Shown here: in pieces, positions 1 through 15,000 of the stretch
How positions within the stretch are numbered: position 1 is the stretch's first letter
How the letters are laid out: each line of letters opens with the position of its first letter
Source: RUG14300 sp964391805
GTDB taxonomy: Bacteria; Bacillota; Clostridia; Christensenellales; CAG-1252
Direction: 5' to 3'
DNA: 64,000 bases
NCBI GenBank assembly: GCA_964391805.1
Contig: CAYMNK010000005.1
Location: forward strand, 62,001-126,000
Position numbers and translations under genes: made by a program
The notes under the pieces: model-generated
Database searches by the model: none
Told to the model about the DNA's origin: nothing
Seen by the model: the letters and a program-made list of their open reading frames with translations, nothing else

Positions 1-3000
1 ATATTGATACTATCGTACAAATAATTGATAAACATGTCATAGATAGCATATAAAGTTTCGTTTTGCTTCAAATTATCGGTATCATAATCGGTTATGCCCA
101 CCAATGAACCTAATCCGTCTACTATCAAGGCAGGAAGATCCTCAAACAGTTTCGCCATATATGCTCCGTTGAAATCTATTCTTACATTGGATATACCTGC
201 TCCCGTTATTGCGTCGGAAGGTCTACCTAATGCACCTACGTCGCCGTCACCGAAAGTTATGCTCAATCCCTTGATCATACCGTCCGAACTATCGCTTGCC
301 TTGCTTACCTTATTGTCGGAAACGTTTGTACGAGGATCGTGTGAACCCGTTATTCCCGACTTATTGATTAGGTCGTGAATGCTTATAGGTATGTTGATCG
401 CTCTCTCGATATTATAGTTGATAAGCGGTATCGTGAAGTTGATATCCAAAATCAACTCATCTTGATACCAATAAATTCCTCTGAGTATATCATTGACAAG
501 ATCGGGCAACATATCGGTAGCATCGAGTTTTAATCCGTGAATATATGTCGCGTTGTCGCTATCCGACGCGCCTATTCTTGTAATCTTGAACAATGTGTCT
601 CTATCTTGTCCGCTAACAATAGATACACCCGAAGCATCTACATAGTCCGAATTGGATCTTATGGTTAAATCAATGTCCGAATTGAGTGCATCCAAAATGT
701 TGGCAATGATATCGGCAATCAAAATTCCGTCATAGTTGTTTTCGAATCCGATCAATCCGCCGATATTGATACCCGAATAATCGCTGTATTCCTTATTGGA
801 AGAATCGTATACGATACCTTCGAGCAATCCGTTTTGAGCGTCGTATCCGAGCTTGAATTTATTCAATTCGAGACTTACCGTGCTTCCTACAGCCTCTCCT
901 CCATTCATCAATTTGTTGCCCTTTTCGTCCACATCGTAGCTTGTAAGCTCAACCTTTAATAAATCGAAGCCGTTAGCCATTCTAAGGTCGACACCTATAA
1001 CCGTCTCTTCGGGAAGGGTGAAATCGACGCCGAATACCTTGAACATCTTATTGAGCATATTGCCGTTAAAGTCAACGGATAACGCACTGCCCTTGGCACT
1101 ATCCTTAAGATATGATGCAAGCGTTACGGTCAACTTAGCATTGTTGATAACCTCTGCACAATTGTGTTCCACATCGGTCAATTCGCCGTTTGCATTACGG
1201 CATGTGCCGTTAGCAAGACAAGTCGAATTAGTACAACCGCAACTCAATCTCTTAGAATCGTCACCGGCTTCCGAGGTCTCCTTAGGTTCGTTCATTTCTT
1301 CGATTAATTTATTGATGAAGACTGTAACGTCCCTCGTTCCCAATAAACTGTATAAGAGGTCTCCGCCTATGTCAAGAGTACCGCCGGTAACATCTACGCC
1401 TAACATTTCTTTCAAAAGCATTGTAAGACTGATACCCTCTATCTTGGTCTTGAAGAGACCTAAACCGCTAAGGTCTATATAGAAGGAACCCGATGTATTG
1501 GTGGTATCGTCTTTACTATTACTGTTTGCACCCCAATAGTATAAGCCTAAGAGTTGCTTAGCCTCGCTTCCGTCCCTCGAGTAGGTAACCTCAACCTTTA
1601 TTTCGGTTTGTTTCCAATCGCTAAAATCGATGTCGGCAACGATCACAAAGCCCAAGGTTATAGTCGACGAAGCATTCTTAATCAATGTTACGGCACCGTC
1701 CGCAAATAATCCACTCGACTCCAATAAGTCGGTCAACATATCTACCAACGGATTGGTATAACCGTATGCATCCTTAGCAAGGTCTAATACTATTTCACCG
1801 CCTAAGTCGATATGGAATTCTTCCATATTCAATAAATCGACGTATCCGTTCAAGTTATCGAAGGCACTTAAATTATCAAATCTTCCGTTTCCGTACTCAA
1901 CACCCGATATGGTCGCATGAGGGAATTCAAGGAAGGTGGATATCGGTTTGGAAAGTGCATCGTATATCGAATTTAACGAAGTCTTTTCAATTTCATTGAT
2001 TAGTTTTCCGTCAACTACCGTCTTACCATCGCCTATCTTGACGTTAAGGTTGGTAACGGCTAATTCAACGCCCAACCAATCAAAGTTGTTGGTTCCCATA
2101 TTCTCGCCGAATAATCCCGAATCGTTCTTATCGAGATACATTCCGACACCTATAGACAACTTGTTAAGTAAGTTTTCGCCTTCTCTCAATACCTTATCAC
2201 CAAAATCTGCGTACACTTCCACTCTGTCGAATGTCGCCAAGTCGGTAATACTATTCAATATGGTTCCTACCGTTGAATCGAGATCGGCTGCGTTTATGAT
2301 GAGTTTTATCAACGCCATATTAACGGCAAGACCTATGCGTCCGTTGCCTAAAGAGATTGCAAGTTGTGCCGTTTCGGAAACGGTTGCGCTATTTGCTAAC
2401 ATATCGATTACATTTTGTACCGACGATAAATCGAGTCCGAAGGAATCAACGATTAGTCCGTAAAAATCGGGCTTATCGACGTCCGAAGCTGTAGCAAGTT
2501 TATCACCCCATTCAATTCCTGTGAGTCCAGATAAAATTCCCGACAAGTCGACGTTCTTGACGCAAAGACCTTCAATATCCATCATAGGAAGTGTCAAATA
2601 TACCGTTTCGGTTTGATTGATATAGTATAATCCGAGTAAGAGATAGTCGTAAATCTTACCGCCCTCTTGATATTCCTTAGATATTTCAAGTTTGACTTCG
2701 GTATTGTGCGAATCGGATATATCGAGAGCCATGCCTAAATCGATTCTCAATCTAATATCGTAAAAGTCGGTATCCGATGCCTTAGTATCGAATATTACGT
2801 TGAATAAATCGCTAAGTTCGCTATTAATTCCCGAATTGAGATAGAGAGAATTAGCCAATAAGTTGGTAAAGTCTATCTCGACATCTTCATCGTTTACTCC
2901 GCCGTTTGCTTGTAGGTAAATTGTCGTTTCGAATTTTATCTGCAATGCGGTAACGTCTATCCAGTTTTCATGTTCTTGATTATTATTCGGACGAATATCG

Positions 3001-6000
3001 GGAGCAAAATAAGTATTTGCGTTCAATGTTACTATAGGTTCGTCGCTATTATTGCCGAATACGCCTATTAAGGTATGCTCGCCGATGTATGCAACGTTAT
3101 CGTCCGTCATTTCTATGAAGCCAGAACCGTTATCCATCTTCAAAGTCAATCCGCGGAATACGCTATCACGATAAATAGTCCATTTGTCGGATAACTTATC
3201 GCTATTATATAGGTAGTCTCTCGAATATGCAGAATCATAGCCCTTCAACTCGAGATTGTAGAATTTTACTTCGGTTGTATATCGATTTTCTTCTTTACAG
3301 TCATCGATTACAAGTTTAAGATAACTGTTTTCAAAGTCATCATAACCGCGCGCTTCGATATAAATATCGACATCGTCCGAGAATACAGTATTGATAGCAA
3401 GCATTGCAAAGAGATTATTCATAACGTTTTTATTGAACGCTATGAGCAAGCCTTGATTGCCTACAGAAACTCCGCTGACTAAATTGCCTAAGTACTTGGT
3501 CATTCCAAGCACCTTGTCAAGTGTGCTCTCTTCTTTAGCATCGGGAACGATAGTTTTATCACTACACCCACATGTTTCGGAACACAACAATACACCGTTT
3601 TTGTCTATGCACGAACCGTTCTCGAGACATTTTTCGTCTCGACAACCACATGACAACATACAGCAAGAACATGTGCAGTCACCCTTTTCACGACAACGCA
3701 CGATTACTCTATATTCACCGTCGTCGCTTAAGGTCAAACAAGTGCCTGCCTTGACACATTCTTCATCATTGCAACCACAACTTAGTTTAGCGCAACTACA
3801 TCCGCAGTCGGTGCCGTCACATATCCTTAGTCCTGTCTTATCATAACAACTGCCGTTAGCGATGCAATTGGTGTCGGTACATCCGCAAGAGAGTTTACAG
3901 CAAGTACAAGCACAGTCCTCAAGACAGGTGTGCTCGCCGTAAGAAGTACATTTACCGTTGGTCAAACAAGTTTCGCAACGACAACCGCAATCGAGTTTAT
4001 CTTTATCGATATTCACTCTGTTGTCGTTATCGGAGCTGTCAAATGAACCGCCGTTTATATTGTTCGAAATATAGTTCTTGACCAATGAAACAATATCCGC
4101 TTCGACATAGAATGGATCTATTCCTAAAATACTCATATCTATGTACAGTTTGGATAAATCCTTTTGACCTGCGCCGTCGAAGTAGATGACAACGGGTTGA
4201 TCAATGGGCACAAGTGTTGAGCCGACTTCGCGATAATATCCGCCAAGGCTTATCTCAATCTTACCTTCGGACATATATGGCGATGATATATTCAGTTTGA
4301 GATAAAAATCTATCGTAATTTGGGTATCGACCTTAGTGGTCAATAATATAGCTGACTTGATCGCCTCGGCAAGTCCACTCAAATCAACGGAATCGCCTTC
4401 TATGTGCTCGAAGTAACTAAACGGATCGATATTTGCGGTATCGTAATCCAAGGTGATATCCATCGATGCTCCGAGCATATATTCCAAATCGGACCAACGC
4501 AAGTACTCGTCAAGCGGTAAGCCCTTAATCATGGTAAATACGCTCTCTGAAATATATCTATACTCCTCGCTTGCATCGTATAGACCGCTATTACCGAATT
4601 GCTCGGGAAGCTTGAAGTCCAAGCAAATATTGCATATACTCAAAGATATTCCGAAAGCTTGCTTGTTATAGCCCTCTTCGTTCATGGCAATTTTAATAGC
4701 CTTGCTATCGGAAATAATCTCGATATCGGTTAGTTCGCCAACAGATACTCCGCTCGGTGTTATGTAGAAATAGTCACCTATATATCTAATAGATTCCGTT
4801 ATTCCCTTATAAATAAGGATGGGTTCGTAGTTAGTCAAGTCGAGATATGCGCTATCTTCACCGAATTTCACTAAGAACTTTTGTTTTGATAACGAGAACA
4901 ATACTTTCTTACTTACCTTGGCACCTAACGAATCGACTTCAAATGCAAAGTAAGATTTTTCATTTGAGCTATCGCAAAGAGTTACCTTATCGATATCCAT
5001 GGTTATGGACGAAATATTCGATACGGTAAGTTGCTCATAAAGTTCGCTTTCGGTTACCTTTGAAGAATTATAAATGTAGGTAACAGTGCGATTCTTAGCA
5101 ATAACTGCATTAAAGACGTCTACACTACCGTCAAGATAATTAACGTAAATCGTCCAATTGCCGATAGATAAATTCTTTAGAGCATTCGCAGTCAAAGATA
5201 CCGTTTTTGCATCCTTATCGATGCGAATACTTGCGTAGTCGACAGCATTGTTATAAATGGGAGTACCGTTAGCATCATATGCTAAACTCGGTGCAAATAC
5301 CGTTTCTTTTTCTAAATCGATATTTATGGCGCCGTTTATGTAATCTAAGGTCAAGCCTAAATTACCCAACGAAATGTCATAATCGAAGTCGGTAAACATC
5401 TTGAGCAATGTATTGACAAAATTATCGGCAACCTCTATTCCTATGGTTCCTCTACCTATGGTGATATCCTTAAATAACGATAATACCCCTGCAACCGAGA
5501 AGTCCTCGCCGGCTAAAGCGTAATTGTCATAAACAGTGCTCGGCATATTATCGCCTGCTCCGCTAACATTATCGTTCCAATAATTAGATACCTCATCAAT
5601 AGAGATACTTACTTGGGTACAGGTAGCAAATTTAACGAGCGCGGGATTTGCATTGATGAACAATTCGTCGCCGTTAAAGTAAGCCATTAACATATCGACA
5701 TAATCGCCGTCTATTCCGGTGGATACACCCTCAACCGTAAATCCGTAACACTTCTTTTGAAGTTTGAGGTATACCTTGATATTTCTATAAGAGAAAGTGG
5801 TAAAATCGAGAGAATCGAGATGTACCCTGAGTATCAACTTATAGTCGCCGTTTATTTCACTCGATGACATTCCTAAGTTGAGAAGTACCGCTCCGAGAAG
5901 TCCCGACAAATCCTCGCCTAAATTCATTACCGAACCGTTGGTATTATACTTATCGTCGAGATTAGATATATTATTATTCGATACATCGATATTAATATCG

Positions 6001-9000
6001 ATATCCGCGGATAAATATAATTCGTCCAAACCGTTGACAACATCGATATATGCATCGCTATCGATATTATAGTTAGAATCATAAGTTTTACTCGGTCTGA
6101 ATGAATCGTCATTTACATAGTAAGTGCTTAATGAATACTTCAATAAGCTGAATCGATGCTCGCTATCGATAAAATCGTTTTTAAGAAGTACTACCGAGTA
6201 ATTATCGAAAGCTAAGTCGAGAGAGAAGTTTTCTATAGCAAGCGACAATGCCGGACTAATGTATGCACTTACGTTGAAGTAGCCCGTTGCCAAAACGCTT
6301 TCTGCGCCGTCAAACAACTCAAACTTCCACAATCCGTTAGGCAACTCCGAAACAGTCTTGTATATCAAAACAACACTATTTGAACGAACCAAAACATGCT
6401 TAGAAAGTTCGTCTAAGCCTATCGTCACCGCCTTACCGTCACGCGAAGTAAATACCGCCTTATTGACTACGCCCGATACCTTGATATCGAATACAAGATC
6501 ACTGCATACATTACTCTTACCGAATTTATCAACACCATAGGTTGTACCGCTATTATATTCGCTCTCGTTTATGGCGGTAAGCGAATTGATTAGCGACATA
6601 TCCATTCTAACGCCCTCGATTTCGGGAAGTGCGTAATCGATGCCTAAAAGTTCCTCTACTATCATGAGAATGTCTCCGCCGATATTGAGGCTTAAGGTAT
6701 CTTCGCTTGCACCTATGAAACTGATGAATGATAGGACGGTTGATGCAATCTTTTCGCCGTTATCAAAGCCTAAAAGTTTACGGCTACCGACCTTAGCGGG
6801 AATGGTTACGCTTCCACCTTCGGTGGTAACAATAATATTGTAGTAACAGCCTTGTGCGCTTTCGTTCAAAGCAACAGCGTTGGCGTTATTAAGTAATATA
6901 ATCGAGGTCAAATCGCTACCGTTATTAACTATATCGAAGTAGCTCGATATCTTTTCGGGAGTATCTAAAACTATTCTTTCGCGAACGGTACCCGATTTGT
7001 TGATATTGAGGTTTTCTATGACGATACTTTCTATCGACTTACCCTTGAGGGCAACATGGAAGGCTTCGTTATCCTTTTCTTCGGTGTAGAAATACATCCT
7101 ACCCTTATCAGCAAGTTCGGGATTATTTGTCTTTGGATCATATTTGATTTGTGATTCACTATCCGATGCACTCGATACACGTTTTTCGCCCAACAAGTCA
7201 ACTATGTCGAGTTTGATAGAAGGAGTATCACGCAAGATACCGAAGTCAATATATGCCCACCCGTCACTTAGATATAACGAAATCAATAACTGTGATCTCG
7301 ATGAATCGGTCACGTTGACAAACTCCAACAAGATCTCGTTTTCGGACAATATTCTATTAATATCGATATTATCCAATCCGTTTCCGAAAATGCTGTCGAT
7401 AGAGATATTTGCAAGGAAGTTCATCTGTACGATGTACTCGGAATCGTCAAAATCGATGCCTAAATCGGCAGTCGTACCGAATAAATTGGTGAATAAAGTC
7501 GATACGTTCCAATATCCTTCGTACGAATTATTGGTAATGGTTGCCGATGCCGATAATACTATGTTATCGTCTATAGTCAAACTCTTATAAGAACTTAATG
7601 TTTCTTTTACATCTTTGTCAAGGTATTCCCTCACATCCTTAGTATTGAGTTTTAGTCCGATGTCGGAAAGCGTTATAGTCAGTCCGGGATCGGTCAAGAA
7701 CTCATCGTTATCGGTAGTACCTTCGATATTAATACCTAATCCGCTACGTGTGCTTATGATAAATCCTGCCTTGAGCGCGCCTGCGTTTTCAAGGGCGTCT
7801 AAATCGATATCAACGCCGAAATAGTTGAGCAGTTCCGCTGTTATAGACGGACTTATGGCAAGTTGGATACCTCTTTCTTGAGATATATCTATACTTACAA
7901 TGGCTCTAAGTACCTCCAATACCGTATATGTTGTATCGGATGCAAACTTGTTAGTAGCGTTATATTTGCTGACACAACTCGAGTCGGTACAGTATGCACA
8001 TAGGTCATAACAACAGCCTCTACTCGTGCAAATAGGATCGTAACAACCACACTTTAGTGCGTTATCCTTATTCCATAACGGACGATGGCAGTTATTATCT
8101 GAAGAAGGTGCTTTAATATATCCGCAGTCGGTACAACCTATTACGCAACTGCCTCTGGATACACATTCGTCATTATTGCAACCGCATACAAGTTCATGTT
8201 CGCCGGCACTACTAACGGAATGATGATTACACTCACAAGAAGATAGACATTTACCGTCGCACACACCACTCGAAACACATTCGTCGCACTCGCAACCGCA
8301 GTCAAAAGGTTTACAATCACAACAACCGTCACCGCATATTCTACTTCCGTTATCCGAATAACAGCTTCCGTTGGCATTGCAAAGTACGTTTTCACATCCG
8401 CAATCGAGTTTTTCTTTGAAGAATAACGAACTGAGGTCGATACCTACATATTTAACTTTGGATATATTGAATGCCGGGATATCTAAGAAAATCGAACAGC
8501 CTTCGCTATCTAATCCGTCATAGAATATCATTGCTATTCTATTGTTCAACGCGTCCTTACTACCTTCGTAAATAGATAACAAAATTTGCGATGCGTTGAA
8601 ATTATTGAGATCGAGACTTCCGTCGATCACCAAAGTGAATGCCATTTTACCGCCGTAAGGCTCGGTCAAAATCTTGAATATCGAATCGAATCCCGGTATG
8701 ATTTCGTCAATTATGCTACTGAAATCGACGGTCAAGCCTTCGCCGTCCTTGGATTCGCCGAGCTCACCGATTAATTCTATGGCAACGCTGAAACTGATCT
8801 TGGACACCTCGGAGAATAATTGATAATCCGATATGTTCTTAAGTTCGGTTGTTTCTCTACGCGTAGATTCATCTATGCGATAGAAAGGTATATCGAATTT
8901 ACCGGTATCGAGTTTAAACGAACCGACTTTTAACGATACGGTAGATTTATCTCCTATATAGTCCCCAGTTTCGGCAGACCAACCGCCATAGAACCACATT

Positions 9001-12000
9001 TCAAGAGATGCATCGAGGTTTTCGAAGAATGCTTCCTCATAATAACCGCCTTTATCCCTGAATGCTTCAAAGTTTGTAAGCGCAATATCGTAGTTCGCTT
9101 CCGCTCCGTCGGTAACGGTGAGAGCCTTAAAACGTGTGATAAGAGTATCGAGTTCGCTCGATTTACCTAAATCGATATCAAATGCTTCCAATTCGTCAAT
9201 TATCGCATCCAATTCTTCGCCTTCAAGCACACTAACCGCTCTCAAAAGGTCTACAAGCGCCTTGCGTTGCACATCGGTCCGATAGTCTCTGTCTAAGTAA
9301 TTGACGGTAAAGGTCAAGCCCGCCGCGGGTGAATCTTCATAATTAAGTTTCTCATTGGTCAACAACTCGAACAAACTCGACAGCACGTGTGTGGTGGTAA
9401 CGAGTTGCAATTGAGTCTTGGACAGTCTGAATACATCAAACATGTCGGTAATAAGTCCCGTCCAATGTTCACGACAACTTAAGTCGCAATGAGTGTCGGT
9501 GGTGTATGCAAATATACACTCGTCACTATGGGCAAAGCATTCTTCGGCTGTATCGTGTACGGTGCACTTGATGAAAATACACTCATCCTTATCCAAAGGA
9601 CAGTTGTAATCATCGATATGTTCGGGATTGATACATCCGCATTCGAGCACGCTCTTGTGGCATAGACACGGATTTTGGTTATTGATACAATTATCTTCAT
9701 CGTCTCCGCATCTCGTTACGGGCACTTTGGTAAGTTCTTGTTGAATTATGCCGTCGATAATTACGTATGTTCCGTCCGAGTTACGCTTATTTTGATAAAC
9801 ATATTTCCAACCTATGATACAACTACCCGCTTCGACACATCCGGGATTGATACATCCGCACTCCAACGGATTATGACAACTACAAGAACAGTCCTCGCCG
9901 TCGTGACAGTAGATACCCATTACACCGCAAGCGTTTTCGTAATCGCCCGAAATGTGTGCATATTCTAAACAATAACTATCCGTACATCCGCAAGGCAATT
10001 TACAATCTAAGCATTCACAGCCGTCTGCACAAAGTTTTTTGCCTTCCCTATCGTAACAACTGCCGTTAGCAATACATGCGGAATCTTTACATCCGCAGTC
10101 CAATCCGTCTGATACGCTAACGCTCTCCAAGTAGTTTTCTACCGTACTTATCGAGTCAATTAGTGAACTTAAGTCGACATCGAGTTTGATATCGTATAAG
10201 CCGATCATAGGTGCATCGAGATATAACGAATTATCCATACCTACAAGATATGCTCTTGCCAATAGTGCTTCGTTATATTTAGGCGTTCCGTCGTTGTATT
10301 CGCCTATGCGCTCTTTGACCAAAACGCTCAATAGTATTTCGCTGTATCCGATATTTTTGAGATTAATATTAGCATTGATATCTATGGATATAACCATATC
10401 GATGTTTTCAACAATATTCAAGGTCAGTTTATCGTTAAGAAGGTATTGAACGACCTTCTCGAGATTGATATTCGATTTAAGCATATCGATGTCGATATCG
10501 ATACTTCCCTCGAAATAAAGTGTTTCCAATACGAGCATTTCTGGAGCTTGGAAATCGAGTAAAGTGACATAAGAGGTTACGTCTTGTGTGCGTGTGGGAC
10601 GTATACTCTTATCACTCGGTTTAATTGCATCTATTCCTGCCTTGATTCTAAGGTAACCGTATTTATTAACGGCACCGTCTAAGGTGTTTTCGAGTTCGAT
10701 ATCGGCAACAATTTGTTTGTTTGTAATACTTACGCCTACATAACTCAACGCTTTATCCGAATCGACTAAAGAGAATGGCAATTCAATCTTATATTTCGAT
10801 ATAAAGTAATCGAGAAGATTGCCTAAAAGTTCATCGTTCAATACGATATTTAAACCTTCGGGCAAGGTATGCTCGCCGTCCGATATTACTATTCTATCCA
10901 CAAGATTGGAAATCAGGCGAACAATTCCGTACCACTCAGGTTCGTCAGACGCTAACGACAAACCACCAAATAGCGATTGAACAAGAGAGGATGCATCTAT
11001 ACCCGTCAAAGCAATTTTGGGAACCTCGAACCAAGGTAGGTCTATGTATGCCTCGCCTTTATCCATGTCGAAGTATACCGATAACAAAAGCGAACCGATA
11101 TCGTATACGGCATCCTTGTAGTAAACTTCGAGGGCTAATTCGCTATCGAGATAATCGACTATACCGATTTTGGCATCGAGTGTATAATACAGAGTTCCTT
11201 GCATACCTTCGAGTTCGAAAGGAATACTGACATTTTTGATAAGTGACTGTATTACTCCGCCGAAATCATATGTTCCGTCGGGAATAGAATAATCCAAAGC
11301 ACCTGTCGAACTAATGTATAAATGCTTATAATCGTCGCTTGTGGTGTACTTAGATCCGTCAAAAGATATGTCTTGTCTTGTTCCTCTAATATTATAATCG
11401 CGCATCACAAGATCGAGATACGGGTCTTCTGCACCATCTGTCTTAGAATTTAAGGTTACGTTTGCCGAAATATTACGCTTGAATAAATCTACGCTAACGC
11501 TTACCTCTTTCAATTCTTCGATAAGTGCTTCACTGTTAAGAATCTCTAAACCTAATGCGCTCAATATATGCTTATTGAAGAATACCGACAAGGCTCCGTC
11601 ACTATCGATACCTAATTTAGATATCATAAGCAATATAATTTGAGAGGTTGTCAAATCGTCTATCTCACCTGCACTCGACAAAGTATTGGTGTCTTTCTTA
11701 AACAAACCGTAAATCAATTCCGCAATATCGATTCCTTCTATAACTTCGGTGATGCCTAAACTATCGAAAATGTTCTTGATTTCGAAATCTACCCTGATAT
11801 TTAACGACGAATCGAGAACGGGGGCAGATAAATACAAATATCCATTTCCGTCATAATAAACCGTCAAATAATCGTCATCAAGTGAGTACATATGTAAATA
11901 TAACTCGGTTGCATTAACATCGACAATGTTTAAGTTGAGATTTAGATCGAGTATTATTCTATTCGTCAAACTGCTTTCCACCTCAAACGGTACTTCGCTA

Positions 12001-15000
12001 AGTCCCAATACCTCACTGAATATATCGGTCAGTACATAGTCAGATACGCCATCGGTGGAAGTACTATTGAGATGATATCCTATTTCGAGAGATAACGATG
12101 CCGATAGGTATTCGATATCTTCGATAAAAGCATAAGATGTTGCGTCGGTTACGAGTTTGCTGACAAATCCGCCAAGTTTAATGATAGGTTTGCCTAATTC
12201 AACCGATAAAACCGTTTTATTGCTTGAATTATCGATTGCGGTTATACCGATATCGATTAGTTCATCGCTCTCATTGTCAAGCGTGAAACTCATATCTAAT
12301 TCAACGTCGGCATCAAGTAATGAATATCCGAGTTTTTCAAGCAAAAGGTCAATAAACGCAACGCTTCCCCTCAATACCAATTCTTTAGAATGAACAAGTA
12401 TTTCGAATGCGCTACTATAGTCAAGACCGCTCTCGCTCGCTAACGATACCTCGCTACTACCGAAAATAAGTTTTAATAACTCTTCAACCTCGAGTTTCAT
12501 TGCTACTTGAGGTAAACCGAGATTGGATAAATCAAGATAAATATAACTGTTTTGATAATACAGTTCGGCTACCGCTACGCTACCCGACGATGTGGTTTGT
12601 TTTAGTTCGAAATAAATATATAGATCGTCAACTAACGCAAAGATAACTTCTTGGATGCTACCGCCGTCAACGAGTTGACTAAGTTTATCCGAACCCATTC
12701 CAACATTAACTTCGAAATTGAAATCAAGTTTTTGTTCACCTTCACCAAATACTATCTCGGTATCCGCACCCTGAATCTCATTCAAGATATTATCAAATGA
12801 ACTATTTCCGCCGTTGGATTGAAGCAAGTTTCCTATATTAATCTTACTGCCGTCGGAAGACAAGCCGATAGATCCCGACAAGGACATATATAATGCCTTT
12901 GCTTCGGTAATCGTGGTGTACTGTCCTAACGGCGTTTCGTATATCAAATCTTGGTCGAATGAAACTTCCGGCTCGTACACGATTAAATCAAGGTATTCGT
13001 CCTTAACCTCGAAGGCATCGAGCATTGCAATCACCTGTGCTTTTTGTGCATTATCGATACAAATAAATTCGTCCGACTTCACAATCGAGGCAATCACTTT
13101 AAACTCATCGTTACTGTTACGGTCGGGATCAAACGCAATAAGCTTATCGATTATTTCGTTTTTGAGTATGGAACAAGATTCATCGACCTCTAACGCATTT
13201 GCTCCCTCGATAATCTTGGCAAGTGCATTCTTATTGCCGTCATTCATTAGCAATTCAAGTCTTGCTTCTAATAGATTGGAACGAACGGTGTCGTTTTCGC
13301 TTTCTTTCTTGAATACAGTAGTATCCTCGATTCCGTGGATAAAGTTGTTGATCTTAATGTAACTTCTATCGCAGTTGAGTTTAGAAAAATCGATATCGAG
13401 TCCGACAAGTTTACAGATTAGACTCAATAGATCTTCGGCAAAGTCGATTTGAACATTGTCTTCGGTAATTCTAAGCCCTGTAAATAAACTGAGTATATTT
13501 TCGAAGGTAATGTCTTCTTCCGATGCTCTACTTGTTTCGGGAGAAAGTGTCATACTTCCGCCTATTGCATCGTTAATGACAGTACGCCAAGGTGCCTCGT
13601 CTATCTTTAACAATAAATCAAAGTACGGTATGTTGATGTACAATGCACCATTTTCGCCCTCGGAACCTATGTAACTCAAAGCGAGTTTGAGATCTTCAAC
13701 CATTACCTCGTTAGCCGAAATGGTTGAAAGTTTGTAAATTTGTATAACTATCTCCGAACCGCCTAAGTCAATAGGTGTATTCGAATATTGGTCAAAACGA
13801 AGGTTGATTTGTAAATCAAGCAAATAATGTGCGTCAACATCGTCTTCGAGCCATAATCCTATCGGTAATTCTGAGATATCGAAGGGCAATGTTCCCGACG
13901 GAATATACTTGTCGAGAGTTTCGCCGATTAGATCGGTTATAGCAATGAAAACGTCTTCCTTTGCTTGAGCATTAAACTCGATTGCCGTTTTAACGGTAAG
14001 GAATTCTACATTTTCTTTATAAGTCTTAGGAGAGGTTACCTCGTATTTACTTGCATCGAGTTTTAAATTACCTATGCTTATCGTCAAATCGGTAGTGTCG
14101 TTAACCTTTACCGATGCTTCGATTCTATCGTCGACATAGCCTAACGACAGTTTACCGCCCTCGGTATTGAATGCAAAGTAGTTGCCGTACCATTCTGTCG
14201 ATGTATTATCCTCGACTAAGACCTTATTGCTTGCACCAGACAAGGTAATCGATGTAATATCCAATCCGTCTAATTCAATAGCGTCTATGCTCACTTTGGT
14301 AACCGATTTAGTCATTACAAAGGATGTTTCATTTCCGTCCGAATATAAGACATTAATATTGTAAGCACCGACTGATAACGCTTTAACTACATTACTCGAT
14401 ACATTAAATGCTATCGTATTTCTGTTTCTGTCTATTACGAAGTATTCGTTTATTGCTCTCGTTGTAGTCAATTCGGCAATCAATGCAGAACTTCTATAAA
14501 TCGCAATTCTATCTATGCTCTTATAACCGATATTGAGAACGTATTCGACATAATCGTTTTGCTTTTCGAAAGAGAACGAAGTATTGACTATTTCAAATGC
14601 GCTTTCGGTAGAACCGCCGTCTTGATAGTAAACTACAAAACGGTGTACGCCTACACTCAATGCTTTAACCGATGCGGATGCTTTATTAACAGATAGTTTT
14701 TGACCGTCAATGTGGAAGTAATCCTCTATATCGGATAATTCTTTACCGTCTAATTCGATTTTTGCTATCTTTTCCGATTTGAGTGATAACGTATATTTTT
14801 TTGAGTTCACACCGCTACTTACCGAGAAGTCGTTGCCGTAACGAATACCGTCTACCGTTGCTAAATAATCTCCGTCAGCTAACTTGTCGGTGTAATCGTT
14901 GTTTTTAAGCGTTACGCCCTTAATCAATGCGGGCAAATACTTATCATATCCAAAGAAAGATAATACCGCTTGAAGTATTTCACCGGTAACCGATATCTTA

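Noticed and set aside
8141..8395. Minus-strand frame of 84 codons in a second phase over cysteine module 3
   Set aside because: It overlaps the giant gene in another phase; its composition is only the shifted reading of the Cys codons.
9471..10105. Cysteine-rich stretch as an EGF or metallothionein-like separate gene
   Set aside because: It is in frame with and enclosed by the giant protein, with no start or stop of its own.
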